DNA from: Chamaecyparis obtusa
Taxonomy: Eukaryota; Streptophyta; Pinopsida; Cupressales; Cupressaceae
NCBI GenBank assembly: GCA_027943335.1
Contig: BSBK01002058.1
Coordinates: forward strand, 62,001-126,000
Length of the DNA stretch: 64,000 nt
Reading direction: 5' to 3'
Shown here piece by piece: positions 48,182-61,513 of the stretch (its first letter is position 1; the number at the start of each line of letters is the position of its first letter). Both the position numbers and the translations under genes were made by a program. The notes beneath the pieces were generated by a model. The model had not been told where the DNA came from, did not search any database, and worked only from the letters and a program-made list of their open reading frames with translations.

Positions 48182-48309
48182 TAAAAAATGAAACAAGCTA
48201 TTCAAAACCAATCTTCCTTAACCACTCCCCCCTATGAGCTAGTCTGCACAAACTACACAGAGTTGAAAATAATATAATAAACAATTACCAATTGTCATTG
48301 TCATCACCT

Positions 48310-48649
48310 CTTTATAGAAAATTTCTTTGACCAATGGTGTTTCCCAAAAAACTTAGTCACCATTAAAAAAAATTGATTATTACACATCATACATATTGGA
48401 AAGTAAAAATAACAAAAATTACACTTAAAAATGTAGAATCGGTCTGATCAACATAAGTAATATCGAAAGTGGAGGTATCCTTATAGAAAATTTCTTTGAA
48501 CAATGATGTTTCCCCAAAAACTTAGTCACCATTAAAAAAAGTTTATTATTAAATATCATACATATTGAAAAGTTAAAAAAAAAAAATCACACTTAAAAAT
48601 GTAGAATCATTCCAATCAACATTAGTAATATCAAAAGTGGAGACAACCT
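48310..48649. repeat. Tandem duplication, two units with 170-bp period
   Basis: CTTATAGAAAATTTCTTTGA begins at 48310 (with one base change) and at 48480; AACTTAGTCACCATTAAAAA and ACACTTAAAAATGTAGAATC follow in both units. No coding meaning is seen. Confidence 0.8.
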
Positions 48650-48910
48650 TAAAAAATTGAAATAGACACAATTGCTCGACAAAGAGACAATAAAAAATAG
48701 AGTAAAATCATGTGCAATAAATGTTAGTAATGTTAAATGAGATTCATCAATCAAGAACTCAGAGAAATCACAAATGAAGAAGACAAACATTTTTTGGTGG
48801 CAAGGATTAGTACTTCAAAAATTATGGAAGTACAATTCCATGATTTTGGTTAGGAAGGCCCTTATTAATGAGCACTATTATTGAACTCCTCAAAAAAATT
48901 GCATCTCAAA

Positions 48911-49595
48911 CAATGTGAACTTTATAAAGTCAGGTGGTTGGTGATTTGTTGACTTCTTGAACCATGCAAACTAAATAGTGTATTGGCTCCAATATCACCC
49001 GATTGGGAAAATGCAAGAACATCAATGCCACATGCGATTGATAAAAATAGATTACACAATAAAGGTAGTCAGATAATTAATAATTTATTCAACTTTTGAA
49101 GAAGGAGGATTATGTCAAAAAATGACCAACTACATTTGAGACTATTCGAGGTTAAAATTGTGAATTCAAAACAAAGCCAAAGATTGGAAGAAAACATTAG
49201 AACTACCATCACAATCTGATGGGGTTGTACAACCACAACTTCAAAAATTACTTAAAATATGCATAATGATAAAAGAAGAACATTGTTGAACCAAAAAAAT
49301 AATTTAAAAAAAGTATAATAAAATTGTTTAACCAAAAAAGTTCATTATATGTGTTGTGTAAATGACACATGATATATAGTTTAGAATATGTCATAACTTA
49401 ATATTAATCTACTTGAATAATGATAACTCCATAAAGACGAGTGGTTGAGAGTTTCTTGACTCCTTGAACCAAGCAAAGTGGAGACTACATAGGTTACAAT
49501 ATCACCCAACTAGGTGATTACAAGAACTTCAACAACATAGTTCACTAATGGAAATAGGTTATGCAATAAAGGTAGTTGTATGATAAAATTTTTAT
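48911..49595. repeat. Pair of ~165-bp direct repeats about 520 bp apart
   Basis: The two copies, about 48911-49075 and 49427-49595, share TTGAACCA-GCAAA, CAATATCACCC, CAAGAAC-TCAA and GCAATAAAGGTAGT in order. The sequence between them and the AT-rich DNA around has no recognised gene. Confidence 0.6.
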
Positions 49596-52500
49596 GGTAG
49601 TTAATAATAAACCTCAATAAAACTTATTTCCTTCAAAGTTAGAAGTTTTTTTTTATTTAAAGAAGAGTTACACATTTACATAATTTCATATTTTATTACT
49701 TGTATCTTAGTAAAATTTAATGCAAATCCACTAAATATAATTTATTACATCTTACTTTATCTTCCTATTTTGTATATAATAAGATAATGTGTTTGTTGAG
49801 AACTTCAATAATCACACAAATATACATAGAAAAGACAATTCATAGTAAATAATTATAATTAGGTAAATACACAAAGGTGGGGGACCATAAACGTGTCACT
49901 CATATTTTTGGTCCCACAAAAATAATAGGGTGTGTGCAATATAATGTGCATGCCATATATGGTGAACGTCATGTGGCTTGGTATACTGAGCCTATGGATT
50001 TACATTACCAAGCCTATACGGTGCATTCCATATATGGTGTGCACACTATATGATGCATACCATATTCAAGACATTCTAAATTCCAAAACCAAACCATAAA
50101 ATACCCATTTTCACTTCTAGCCATGACATGGAGTGAGGAACAAGATTTTAGAAGGGTGTAAACCATTTCTTGAGCATAATTTTATCTATTTATGTTTTTA
50201 ATCATCTCAAAAATGCTGCCAAGATGTCGAGGAGGTCAAAGACATGAGTCTCCTTTACCATAATATCCTCTTGTTCTATACAAGTTCTTTCATTGGGGAG
50301 ATAATAATAAAAATCATTGTCCAATGACTCATCACTTTATGGAATTATAAAGATTAGAAATATCTTTATAAATAAAGAAAACTTTAGTAGAGGAATAATC
50401 ATAACACATTAAATCTTCATCCCTGAAGGGGGAGTCATTAAAATAAATCAAAGGTGGGGTATCATGAGTGGAATTGTCATCTTTGACCAAGGAATTCTCA
50501 TGGGGGAGGCACATATTAGGCTAAGAGTTTATGTCAATCCTCAATGCTTCTCCACAAAGAGAGATCATTGATAGAAAGGTTAAAAACATCATCTCGACTA
50601 ATATGTCTTAATGAGGAAGAGAATAGTTGGGAGATAGTGATATAAGAGAATCCAAAGAAACATCACATGCATTAATCCGATTCTTTTAGTGGTAGCATAA
50701 TGTAAAGACAAGTTGGTTGAAGGATGTTGTTTTCTCTAAAATTTGACAAAATGGTTTTGGCATAATGACCTAAAAAGTTTTACAACATGAAAAGAAAGAA
50801 AGAAATAGATACATATCAAATTAAGAAGCATGAAAGGTTACAACAATGTATGAAATGAAAGGCTTTTTTTTTGTATTTTTAATGAAAATGCAAGAATCAA
50901 ACAGATGACAATATGCATTTTTGTGTCCTTTTTATAATTGAATGATAATGGTATTCAAAAATCAAATGTAGGAATACAAAATTAGATGTAAGAAACATCA
51001 TGCTCACCAAAATGAAAAATAAGAAATGGTGATCAATGTAGATCAATCCTATCCCATATTGTACACTAGTAAAGAGAGATAACCTAATAGGCTTAGTAGG
51101 GTCTAATTGTTGAATGGGTGTCTAGAATCCTTCACAAATATATAAGGTTGAATAGGGGGATATTATTGAATGATGCAAGATAGAGGAAAAAATGGGAAAA
51201 AAATGACAAGTTGTAGAATATATAGTATGACATAAAATAAACAAGACTATGTAGGTACCAAAAAAAAAACCAATAAAATACCACCAACATGAGATTTAAA
51301 TTTGATATTATTTTGTAGGGAAGAGATCACCTAGTCCATCATCTTCCCAAGAATAGATAACTTGGGGCATTCTATTCCTATTTCTTTTGACTGAACTTAG
51401 TTGTAGATTTCTCCTCATGCCATGAACCTTGTAGATCTGATTGAGTGTGAGTGCCAATTCTTACTAAATACAAAAAAACAACTATTTTTATGTGTAGAGA
51501 GGGATTTTCCTTAGTCAAGCCCTGGTTAATGAATGAACCTTCAAATAAAAAATGAAATGTTCTTGAAAGTAAAGATTGTTGATATGAAATAAAAGCTAGA
51601 TCTAAATCATAAATTATTACCTTATAGCTTGATGGTGCAATTCCTATTTAGATGTAATCATAAGTGTTGATGTAGTATCTTTGACTCCACACAAAATCCC
51701 AAAAATGAAATCATGAAAGATAATCCTTGCAAAATTAATGATCTAGTTTGCCACAATGCTTGATTGCAGAGAAGGAGAATGAGTTGAAGACTTGAAGAAT
51801 TTAATGAAAAAATATTTGAATGGTTGAGTGTATGTAGAACTTTTTTGGCACTATGATATTCTTCCTTGATAGTGGAATTGTGTACTTGTCCTTCAACAAG
51901 GGAAATAAGCTTGATCTATGGAAAATATTACATTGAAAACACCTTAGATAGCTTGAGACATTTCTGTAGAATGCTTGGATGCAAATTGTAGGAGAGCTCT
52001 TCAATTCCAACTTATCATATGCCCAAATTAGGAGAGATAGGTCTCTTTTATACTTCTCACAAATTTTTGGGGCTCAAAAGACGAAGGAGGCCAATGGGAA
52101 TTCAAAAATCCTTCTTAATCAATGAGACTAGCCCCAGATTTTAATTTTGGGAAAAACCATAGGAATGCAAGTGGGTTGGTTATCCTTGTCCTTTCGAAAG
52201 GGGATTAAATTAAATTTGGAAGTTAGCAAGGTAGAGAGAAAGCTATAAATGTGGATGTGACATAGAGTTGTAGTACTATAATTTGTTATGGGTGCTCATA
52301 CATGCTAAAATGGGGACTGATTGATCTTTTAATGCTATGTGCATAAACTTTAGGATTGTATACTAGCGGTGCAAGAGATGGCCACATGTTCTTAAATTTT
52401 CTAACAAGAGCTAATATATTATTATACTTATTTGAAATTTAACAATAAAACAACATTTATGAAAACATTACAAAAATGGATTTTTACTCTAGTAATTGAA

Positions 52501-52850
52501 TGTAATGATATAATTCTAAGTAATTAAAAAGTGTTTTATTTTTGGTGGGTGTTATGGCAATAATTTTTTTTTTAATTGACTAGCATGTATTGTTTGTTAA
52601 TTTTGTTAGAAATAAATTATATGCAATTATGTAATTATTCTAATATAAATGGGCAAAGTAAAATTTCATAGATGATCACACCTCAAATGATTTTAATTTT
52701 AAAATAAATCTAGCTTCATTATAAAAATAATTAACTTTATGTAGGACACTAGATAAAAAAATAAATATTATTATAGAAATCACTAAGATGTAGAAAACTC
52801 CATGTATAGAAGCCTACATTTCAATAAAAAGATGTAAAAAATAAAACTTA
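49596..52850. other. No gene recognised; one weak coding-like patch
   Basis: AT-rich. Around 49930-50060, ATATGGTG and its relatives recur several times. The minus strand at 50332-50514 is open for 60 codons (DTPPLIYFNDSPFRDEDLMC) and looks protein-like in composition, but the flanking frames are broken and no family is recognised. Confidence 0.4.
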
Positions 52851-52880
52851 TACGTGTGCGTGCGCGCACGCACACACACA
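52851..52880. other. Alternating purine-pyrimidine palindrome (Z-DNA candidate)
   Basis: All thirty bases alternate pyrimidine and purine. The inner twenty, TGTGCGTGCGCGCACGCACA, are a perfect palindrome. It is an isolated GC-rich island in very AT-rich DNA. Such sequences readily adopt Z-DNA or cruciforms, and the CA end is microsatellite-like. Confidence 0.8.
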
Positions 52881-52961
52881 AGCTAAGAGAAACATGTTGC
52901 TAAAAAAGATGTGAAATATTTGTTAAATATATTGTCAAAATTGAACAATAAAATAACATTT

Positions 52962-53058
52962 ATTAAAACATTATAGGACATTCAATTCAATGATAATGTT
53001 CTAAGAAATTATTAAAACATTATAGGATATTGAATTCAATGATAATGTTCTAAGAAAT
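52962..53058. repeat. Tandem duplication, two 49-bp units
   Basis: ATTAAAACATTATAGGA starts at 52962 and 53011, each followed by a TTCAAT-like stretch, GATAATGTTCTAAGAAAT. Within each unit AACATTAT and ATAATGTT are inverted, so each could fold. Confidence 0.75.
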
Positions 53059-53060
53059 CG

Positions 53061-54171
53061 CCTTTAGAGGGTTGGCTAAGAGAGCAATATTTTGGGAATG
53101 AACCAAGTGGGAAATAAGCGAAGCCAACTACTCCACCACACTATAATCAAAAGATTCATTCAATCTAAAGAGAGGGAAGACTTGGATATTTTCAATTCCT
53201 AATGTTTTTTCATGTGTAGGGCCTAGTTGCCTCAATCTTGCTAAGAAAGACTACACTTGTTTAGGTGCTTGTAGGACCATCCTCATCTCAATCTTGTTTA
53301 AAAGACTAAAAGAGGAGTACATCCAACTTGTATAGGGCTAAGAGGGCTCAATATTGCTTGAGATACTAACATTTTGGGTTCTTGTAGGGTGATAGGCCTC
53401 AATTACTCTTGCAGAACTACAAGGGGTAGTCATGAACAGAGACCCTTACTAGACACCTTAAGATTTAGAAACCAACCATTTTAGCCATGTGACTTCCTTT
53501 GTTCAAGGATTGATCCAACTGGACTTACCTTGGTCACCCAAAGATTACTCACCATATGTGCTCCCTTGGATGCTAAGGCTTGCATGTGGCAATGTGGAAA
53601 GACACGTGTTACAAGAATTGATCTCTTTTAATTGATCCATAACTTGTGTAGTCCTAGGAAAGACCATTCAACTACTTAATTGAGGGGCTAAGAGAATTAA
53701 GTTGTTGGAAAAGGATGGAACACTTCCCTTTTTACCTTAGGTAGTGTGTGCTTGATGTGTCTTCGATTGTGTTGAGACCCATGGAAATATTTTTGGACAT
53801 GAACATTGCACTATTTCTTTATATGTTCTAATTCAATCAATATATCCCCTATCATCCAAATAAATCACATCATCCATTCCATGTGTATTCAAACATCCCT
53901 AATCTATCCTTCCACTTTATCCATTCTTAATCGAAGTCTTATCCACACTATTTTATAATCTTCCACTTTTGGCTCAGGAGCATCATCATAATCTTTAGAC
54001 TTTAATCATCATCCAATTCAGATAAAATCCAACCTTGAAGCCCTTCCCTAAAAAATAATCATCAAAATCAAATCAAATCGATCAAAATTCTTGAGACCCT
54101 ACCCTCTAAATCAATCAAATCCATCATCCAATCATCTCATAGGCCCTTCCCTTTTAAATTAAGTTCATATT
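53061..54171. other. No gene recognised; possible leader of the Gypsy element
   Basis: Contains several motifs of the form CTCAAT-TTGCT and CTTGTAGG (53210-53420), then a C-rich, CATCC-rich stretch that passes smoothly into the gag remnant. No LTR partner is visible in the window. Confidence 0.4.
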
Positions 54172-55752
54172 TTGTCTGTCATCAAATATTTCACTCTTAA
54201 TTCAAATCTTCATCTATATCATCTTCGTCTAATCCAATCTAAAATCTCTAATTCAAACATGATGAATATGGATTGGTTTTACAAAATAACTGAGGACTTT
54301 AAAGTGCAAAATCCTAATCTCCAAACTATACCTCCAATCGAACCCTCTTACTGAATCAATCCTCAACAAATCATATCTAACCCCAATCCATCTTCTATTT
54401 TCCATCCTTCCTCTACCTTTGACAAGGGAAATCCACATCATTATCCTCCATCAACACATGATTCCCTCTATCACCCGCATGATGCCTCTCACATGCTTAA
54501 CCTTTCACAAGAAATCAAAGAGATTAAAAACATTATCCTTAAGTTACCAAATGGGGGTCAAAGGAAAATGTTTGTATTAGAAGACATGTGTCCTCCCCCC
54601 TATCTCCAAATTGATAATCCTCATCCACCATCAAACCCCAATCCTCCATATAATTTTGAACCTCCATACAATCCTAATCCTCCAAAATCCACATCATTCC
54701 TATCCTCCAAAGCTTCACAATCACCCAAAGCTAGACAATACAGTCCCCTTGCAGACCCTCTTGATGTCATATTCCACCTACTTGTTGACCAAAACATGAT
54801 GATATTTCTAAACACTATGCCTTATGATGACAATCGACCCAAACCTACTTGGTATATGAAAAATGAATACTGTGATTATCATTACACCAAGGGTCATGAT
54901 ATCAAGAAGTTCTTAAAGTTTAAAACATTTGTCCAAGACCCTATTGAAAAAGGAGAGAATGAAGTTGAAGATCCTAACCCCTCCATCACATCACCCTCAC
55001 AAGTCCATATACGTCAAAACCTTCTCCCAAAGCATGCTAGCATGAATTCTTATTCCTCTTTATATCAAAGTGTTCCTCTATCCCAAGATCCATTTATCCC
55101 TCATAACTCACCTCATAGTTCCACTCCTAATCAAGATTAAGACATCTCCTCCACCTCATCCAATGATACCATTCCATCTCAAAGATTAACATCCACTTCC
55201 ACTAATCTCCCTTCATGTTAAGATCAAATTAACCCATCTCTTGATCCCATTCCCTCCACCCCATTCCACGATATCCTTCCATCTCAAGATCTTACCATCC
55301 CTTCCACTCCACCACATAATCCTCCCCAAAGTCAAGATCAAAGTACCGCTTCATCTCCACATCATGATTATGATCCATCTCAAGATCCTATTCATCCACA
55401 AGATCCAATCATGCCTATGGAATCCATCCAAGAGTCCCATATGCATGAGCTTGGTTAATCCACCTCTATCCAAAATAGCTTCCTTCAAGAGCCTATTTTT
55501 CCTCCTGCACCTCCTCTCCATTCACATGGAATCACATCTTTTTGTTAAAATAATACTTATTCCATTGAAATTTTTTTTTCTCAATATGTTTGTATAGCTT
55601 CCACACCTTCCATATGTAAAATCCCTACATCTAAACTCAAAAGTTCCCATCAACCATATTCCAAATCTATTTTGGGTCCTTATCCAAATCCTTCATCTTT
55701 CGCATCCATTTTGGGTTCTTATATTCAAAACTCCATCACTTCCTCACCTACC
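54172..55752 (+). pseudogene. Ty3/Gypsy-type gag C-terminal region, proline-rich, with few stops
   Basis: One plus-strand frame runs through about 527 codons with only five stops (near 54352, 55138, 55218, 55456, 55545) and no shift. Two thirds along the first open part is WYMKNEYCDYHYTKGHDIKK followed by FLKFKTFVQDPIEKGENEVE. This matches the gag end of plant Gypsy elements (YC-x-YH-x3-GH-x-TE-x-C-x2-LK). The last Cys of that zinc-binding pattern is Phe here. On both sides lie long Pro/Ser/Asn-rich tracts (NPHPPSNPNPPYNFEPPYNP). The frame runs straight into the Copia LTR at 55755, so the Copia element inserted into this gag and cut it off from its protease-pol. Confidence 0.65.
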
Positions 55753-55754
55753 TC

Positions 55755-57251
55755 TGATGAACTAAAAATGATTGAATACCTGAATGACTTGAAGATCAGT
55801 GATTAGAGATCACCGAGGTATTGAAAGATTATGTAAGATAATTAAATTAGTCATTATGTTATCATTGATGTTAGCTAGTTTTGACAGTACTTATCATATG
55901 AGTTACAAACATCTAAACATCTCAAGAAGGGAGAAAAGATGAAGAACTAAAATATCTACATGGAGGAAGATGGATATGAAAGATGAGGATAAGGAACACT
56001 TTGGGTGACTTATTGATGAGTCTATGATATCATTATGTTGACTTGATTATGTTTCATTAATCTATGATGAAGTAGGAAGCAAAACTATACAAAGCAATGT
56101 GGTCGGTAAATGAAGACTTCATTATACACCAAGCCAGTGTTGTGTATACTGAGTGACAATATTAACAGAGCTTGTATTCACTGACACATTTCTTTGTTAA
56201 CTGAGTATGGATGAAAGCATTAAATGCTTAGTTTCGCTAACAAAAATTGATGAGATGGAAATTGTTATGGTTTCGAGGTTAAGGATAAATATTTTTATGA
56301 GATCCATGGCTAATAAAATTCAGAGAAGATCTAAAGGGTGGAATTGAAACATGTTATTGACATAACTACCGAGGAAGGTTTAAGTGGCAAAATCAACAAA
56401 GGAGAATAAGCGGCAAAATCTGATGGATGGTATGAAAATAGTTTATCTATCTATATAAGAGATATGAGTTTCATTGTTGAAACAATGCCAGAAGAAAGAA
56501 GAATGCATAGATTTCGCATGAATATAGTTTCATCCATGCCTAATCAGACTGGTTGAAGGAGAATCGAACTATAGAACAGTACCGAGCGTCGGAGAGCTAT
56601 TACCAAGTATAAGTAAGTTAAGGAAGTGAATTGATATATTGATCAAAGGATTTGTATGGGCTTTGAATAGATCTGAACATCTACAAAATAATTTGAATTG
56701 TAATCAGATCAACTAATGTTTTAGTTTAACCATTGATACAGGAAAATCTCTTAACCGAGTGGACCTAACCATCTTATGTTATGCCCTATATCATTCAATG
56801 AATGTACATTGTTATCCTATCAACCCCATAGTAAATGATGGTTGAATGATAACTGTTAGTCTTAAATCCTCTAACAAGATCACAGCTAACATTGTGTTTG
56901 TAACCTTTAACAAGGTTGGCTCTTCACCGAGCTCACTTCAGAAGAGTGAAATTATTTTGGGTTACCGGTCCTAGGTGGTTTCTCCCTTATTAGGGTTTCC
57001 ACGTTAAATCATTGTGTCATCTGTGTTTGTAATGATTGTTTTATTGTCATACTTTACATACTACATATTTTATTTAGTTGGTAATCACAGTGAGTTAATT
57101 GATTGGTAATCGGTAAATGCACAGACAATTTAATAGTTTATGTTACCAAGCTGGAGAATTTGTTGAAATTGTTTTATAAGCTACATCTTTGCAATTGGGA
57201 CTATAGGATAACTGATCTAACCGATTCACCCCCTTCTTAGTTATTCTAACA
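55755..57251 (+). repeat. 5' LTR of the Copia element (1,497 bp)
   Basis: Starts TGATGAACTA, ends TTATTCTAACA, and matches 62060-63190 over its first three quarters. The last 365 bp or so (56887-57251) have no partner in the window. Confidence 0.88.
56451..56461 (+). promoter_or_regulatory. TATA box in the 5' LTR
   Basis: CTATATAAGAG sits about 700 bp into the LTR, a normal U3/R position. The same place in the 3' LTR (about 62757) reads CTTTATAAGAG, so the core is changed there. Confidence 0.55.
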
Positions 57252-57252
57252 A

Positions 57253-57265
57253 TTGGTATAAGAGC
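57253..57265 (+). promoter_or_regulatory. Primer binding site of the Copia element
   Basis: TTGGTATAAGAGC, one base off the canonical initiator-Met tRNA site, starts one base after the LTR end. Confidence 0.8.
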
Positions 57266-57315
57266 ATTGGTTGCTTGGAACAAAGTTTTAAGGACTGCAA
57301 CAAAAAGATTGCAAG

Positions 57316-60300
57316 ATGTATAAGAGGGAAGTGCTAAAGCTAAACAAGGACAACTTTACAATATGGAAAATTCCTATGAAACTTCACATATCTAGAATTA
57401 GAGATTCTGCCTTAATTCTACTTGAGCATGGCTACTTACAACCACCAATTGGACCCTTAACTATTGATGAAAGATTAACATGAACACAACTAGAATATGA
57501 TAGAGATTGTTGCTGCTCTATCTGATGTTGAATTTGAGGATGTCAAGAACTGCACTACTTCAAAGGAAATGTGGGATAAACCTGCTCAAATTTATGGTGG
57601 TGATGCAAATGTGAAAAGAGCCAAACCTGAAAGCTTAAGAGGCAGATTCAATGATATGAAAATGAAGGAAGGAGAAAACATTACTCAATATAAAAACTAA
57701 ATAAAAGAGGTAATCAATGCTATCTAAGGATTTGGTGGCATCATTGATGAAGATACGGTGGTAAGTAAAATTCTAAGAACCTTATTGCCTGCTTATACAA
57801 TTAGAATATCTACAATACATGAAATGAGGTCTGCACCTGGTAGCACTCTTACTCTTGATAGTCTAATTGGTAAGCTAACAATATTTGAGCTGAACAATTT
57901 TGATAATAGCGTTGTACCATCTATTGAGTCTACTCTTATGTCTTCTCTGAAGATCGGTAAATCTTGCAATAGACATGATATAAGGAATAACAGTGATAGT
58001 AATACTGATGATGACCTTGATGAAATTTAAGCTCTTATGGCTGGGAGATTGCCTAAAGGTAAAGGTAGATATAAGGGAAAATTACCTTTAGCATGCTTTA
58101 ACTATAAAGAAGTTGGTCATATTACTGCTAGATGTCCCAACAAGAAAGAGGAAGTTAAAGATCAAGACTGATCTAGTGAAGGAAGTTATGGAAGAAGAAA
58201 AAATAGAGGTTACTAACATTACAATAGAAATAACTGAGATCAAAGAGATAAAGGAAAAAAGGCATGTTACTTAGTTGAATATGAGGACACCGACACCAAC
58301 TTAGATGATGATGTGGAGGTTGTATTTGTTGCGATGAAAGATGATTCTGAAGAAGAAGAAAGGTATGTAGAGACATAACTCATTTCTAAAGTTAGTAAAA
58401 ATGATACTTGGATCATTAATAGTGGATGTACACATCACATGATTGGTTATAAAGATAAGTTTGATGATCTTGAGCATTATAATGGAGGTTCAGTAAAGAT
58501 GGGTAATGATACACCTTGTATGGTTAAAGGAAAGGGACCTTTGTTGATAAATGAAAAAATTAGATATGATAATGCTTATTGGGTAAATAGACTAAATTAA
58601 AATTTTTTGAGTGTAGCATAGCTTAAAAATTTAGGTCACTGAGTGACATTTGAAAGCAAGAAGGTGAAGATCTACAATGAAAATGGAAAGCTTATCGGAA
58701 GAGGAGGACAAACAAAAGGTAACTTATTTTATCTTGACAATGTTGAGACTTCTTGTTTATTGGTTAAAGATGAATATGCATGGTTGTGGAATAAAAGGTT
58801 ATGTCATGTAAATTTTGATAACATAATTATGATCAGTAGAAAGAGAAAAGCTAGAGGACTTCCTAGCTTAACTAAACCGGATCATGTTATGTGTCATCAA
58901 TGTCAAAAAGGTAAGATGAAAAAATCTAGTTTCAAAATTAAAGACTATTAAAAGAAAAGAATCTTGGAGTTAGTTCACACTGACCTATGTGGTCCCATGA
59001 GAACTCAAAGCTACTATGGAGATAGATACTTTATTCTATTTATTGATGATTATACTAGATTGATGAATGTTATCTTTTTAAAGGAGAAATATGAGGCATT
59101 TAAGATGTTTAAATGGTATAAAGCTAAAGCAGAAAAGGAAACCAGAAAAGAACTGAAATGCTTAAGGTATGATAGAGGTGGTGAGTTTGTGTCTAATGAA
59201 TTCACTAACTATTGTAATCGGCATGACATAAAAAGATAGGTTTCTACACCTAGAACACCATAGTAGAATGAAATTGTTGAAAGGAGAAACAAATCAATTT
59301 TTGATTGTGTAAGAACATTGATGATAGAGAAAAATGTAGCACAGATGTACTAGAGAGAAGCACTTAGCACATCTGTATATGTCATGAACCGAGTACAATT
59401 GAAGAAAGACACAAACAAAACACCCTACGAGTTATGGTTTGGACACACATTGAGTGTAAGTTACTTTAGAATTTTTGATAGCAAATGTTTTATTATGAAA
59501 GATGATAGAAATGGGAAGTTTGACTCAAAAGGGAATGAGGGAATATTTATTAGATATTCTACTAAAAGTAAAGCTTACAAGTGTCTGAATAAAGATACTA
59601 ATAAGATGATTGAACGTGATAATGTCAAAGTTGATGAATTTGATGATAAAAATGATGAAGCTAGTAATAAGGATCCGAAAGACTGTGGTAGATTTTCTTA
59701 TGTTGAGCATCCAGAGTACCTATCGAAGTCACATGCTGAGTTGACCGAGCATCAGGAAAATAACACCAAGGAACATCAAAGGGAAATTGAGGATGAGGAA
59801 GAAGTTGCCGAGCAAGGAAATGAACCTGAACATGATGAGGAACAAAGAATGGATCAAGTGCTAGCAAGATTTTTCAGAAGATATCATCTTGAGAACCAAA
59901 TCACTGGAGATAGGCAAGGTGGCATACAAACCAAAAGTAAGTGAAGACAAAATGCATGTCTAGTTTGTGAGTTTGAATTGAAGAATGTTAAGGTTGCACT
60001 TGAGAATGATGAATGGATCAACGCTACGAATGAAGAGATCGAACAAATTGAGAAGAATAGAACATGGACTTTAGTACCTAGACCGAAAGATAAAAATGTT
60101 ATCTATACTAAATGGATTTTCAGAAATAAGCTGAATGAGAATGGAGAAGTTACAAGGAACACAACTAGACTTGTTTGCAAGGGATATGCACAGGAAGAAG
60201 ATATTGATTATGGTGAAACTTTTGCACATGTTGCTAGATTGGAGGGAGTTTGTATGTTACTTGCATATGCTACACACAAGAAATTCAAAGTCTATCAAAT

Positions 60301-61513
60301 GGATGTTAAGTCTACTTTTCTGAATGGAATACTAGAAGAGGAGGTCTACATAGAGCAACCAGAAGGATTTGTTGATCCGAACAAGAAAGACATGGTATGT
60401 AGACTGCATAAGGCCTTATATGGATTAAAGAAGGCACCGAGGGTATGGTATGCAAGGTTACATAATTATCTTTTGAGTATTGGTTTTGTAAGAACTAGTG
60501 AAAACAACAATTTGTACATGAAAGGAGGATCATATGATACTATTTTGATTGCTGAAATATTTGTTGATGATATAATATTTAGAGGACAAGATCATGTTTG
60601 TAAAGATTTTGCTAATGAGATGAGAAAATAATTTGAAATGTCTATGTTTGGAGAGATTAAGTTCTTTCTAGGCTTGCAGGTTATTCAACAAAAAGATGAA
60701 ATTTTTATGATAGAATCAAAGTACATAAAGAAAGTATTGAGAATATTTGGCATGTCAGATGCTAAACTAGTTGGAACACTAATGGTCAGAGGCTACAAAT
60801 TGACAAAAGATGATGAATCTATAGAGGTCAATCAAAAACTGTACCGATCTATGATTGGTAAACTGATGTATGTAGTACATAGTAGACCTAATATTGCACA
60901 TGTAGTTGGGATTGTGGCTAGATTTTCTTCCAATCTAAAGAATTCACATATGATTGCAGTCAAAAGAATCTTAAGATACCTAAAGAAAATGGAAGATTAT
61001 GATTTATGGTATCCTAAACAAGGCAAATTTGAACTTAGAGTTTACACCGACATAGATTAGGCTAGAAATATAGATGACATGAAGAGCACAACCGGAGGAG
61101 TATTTTTCTTTAGTGAAAGACTTGTAACTTGGAAAATTAAGAAATAACCTTGTATTTCCCAGTCTACTGCCAAAGCAGAGTATGTTGCTACTACTACAAA
61201 CTATTCAAACATTGCTTATATCAAAAAAGAGTTGGAAGGGATGAATGAGGTAATCACTGAGCCAGTGATTATATATTATGAAAACACCAGTCCAATAAAT
61301 ATTTCTAAGAATCCTGTAATTAATTCAAAGACAAAGGATATATCAATTAAGTATCACTACTTAAGAGAACAAGTACAAGAGAAGAAATTAAAATTGGAAT
61401 ATGTTACATCAAAGGAGCAACTTGTTGATGTTTTTACCAAGCCTCTATCAAAGGATACTTTTGAATACTTGAGGACTAGAATTGGCGCCTGTCCCATGTC
61501 TACTGGTCACTAA
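57316..61513 (+). pseudogene. Copia gag-pol polyprotein remnant
   Basis: From ATG 57316 one shift (about 57495) is followed by a single frame to the stop at 61511-61513, about 1,400 codons with some twenty stops. Gag: FTIWKIPMKLH, then a zinc knuckle CFNYKEVGHITARC (58094-58135) whose second Cys is Tyr. Protease: WIINSGCTHHM, with the catalytic DSG now NSG. Integrase: LWNKRLCHVNF-MCHQC zinc region, HTDLCGPMRTQSYYGDRYF, LRYDRGGEFVSNEF and EIVERRN (D, D, E all present). Reverse transcriptase: [49 protein letters not shown]. RNase H: YTDID-stop-ARNIDDMKSTTGGV, STAKAEYVA and a VDVFTKPLSKDTFEYLR tail. Most stops stand where relatives have Gln, Arg (CGA) or Trp. It is inactive. Confidence 0.92.

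Noticed and set aside
43390..48190. 5-bp target duplication of the non-autonomous LTR element
   Set aside because: ACAAAAT on the left and TAAAAAA on the right agree only as A-rich sequence.
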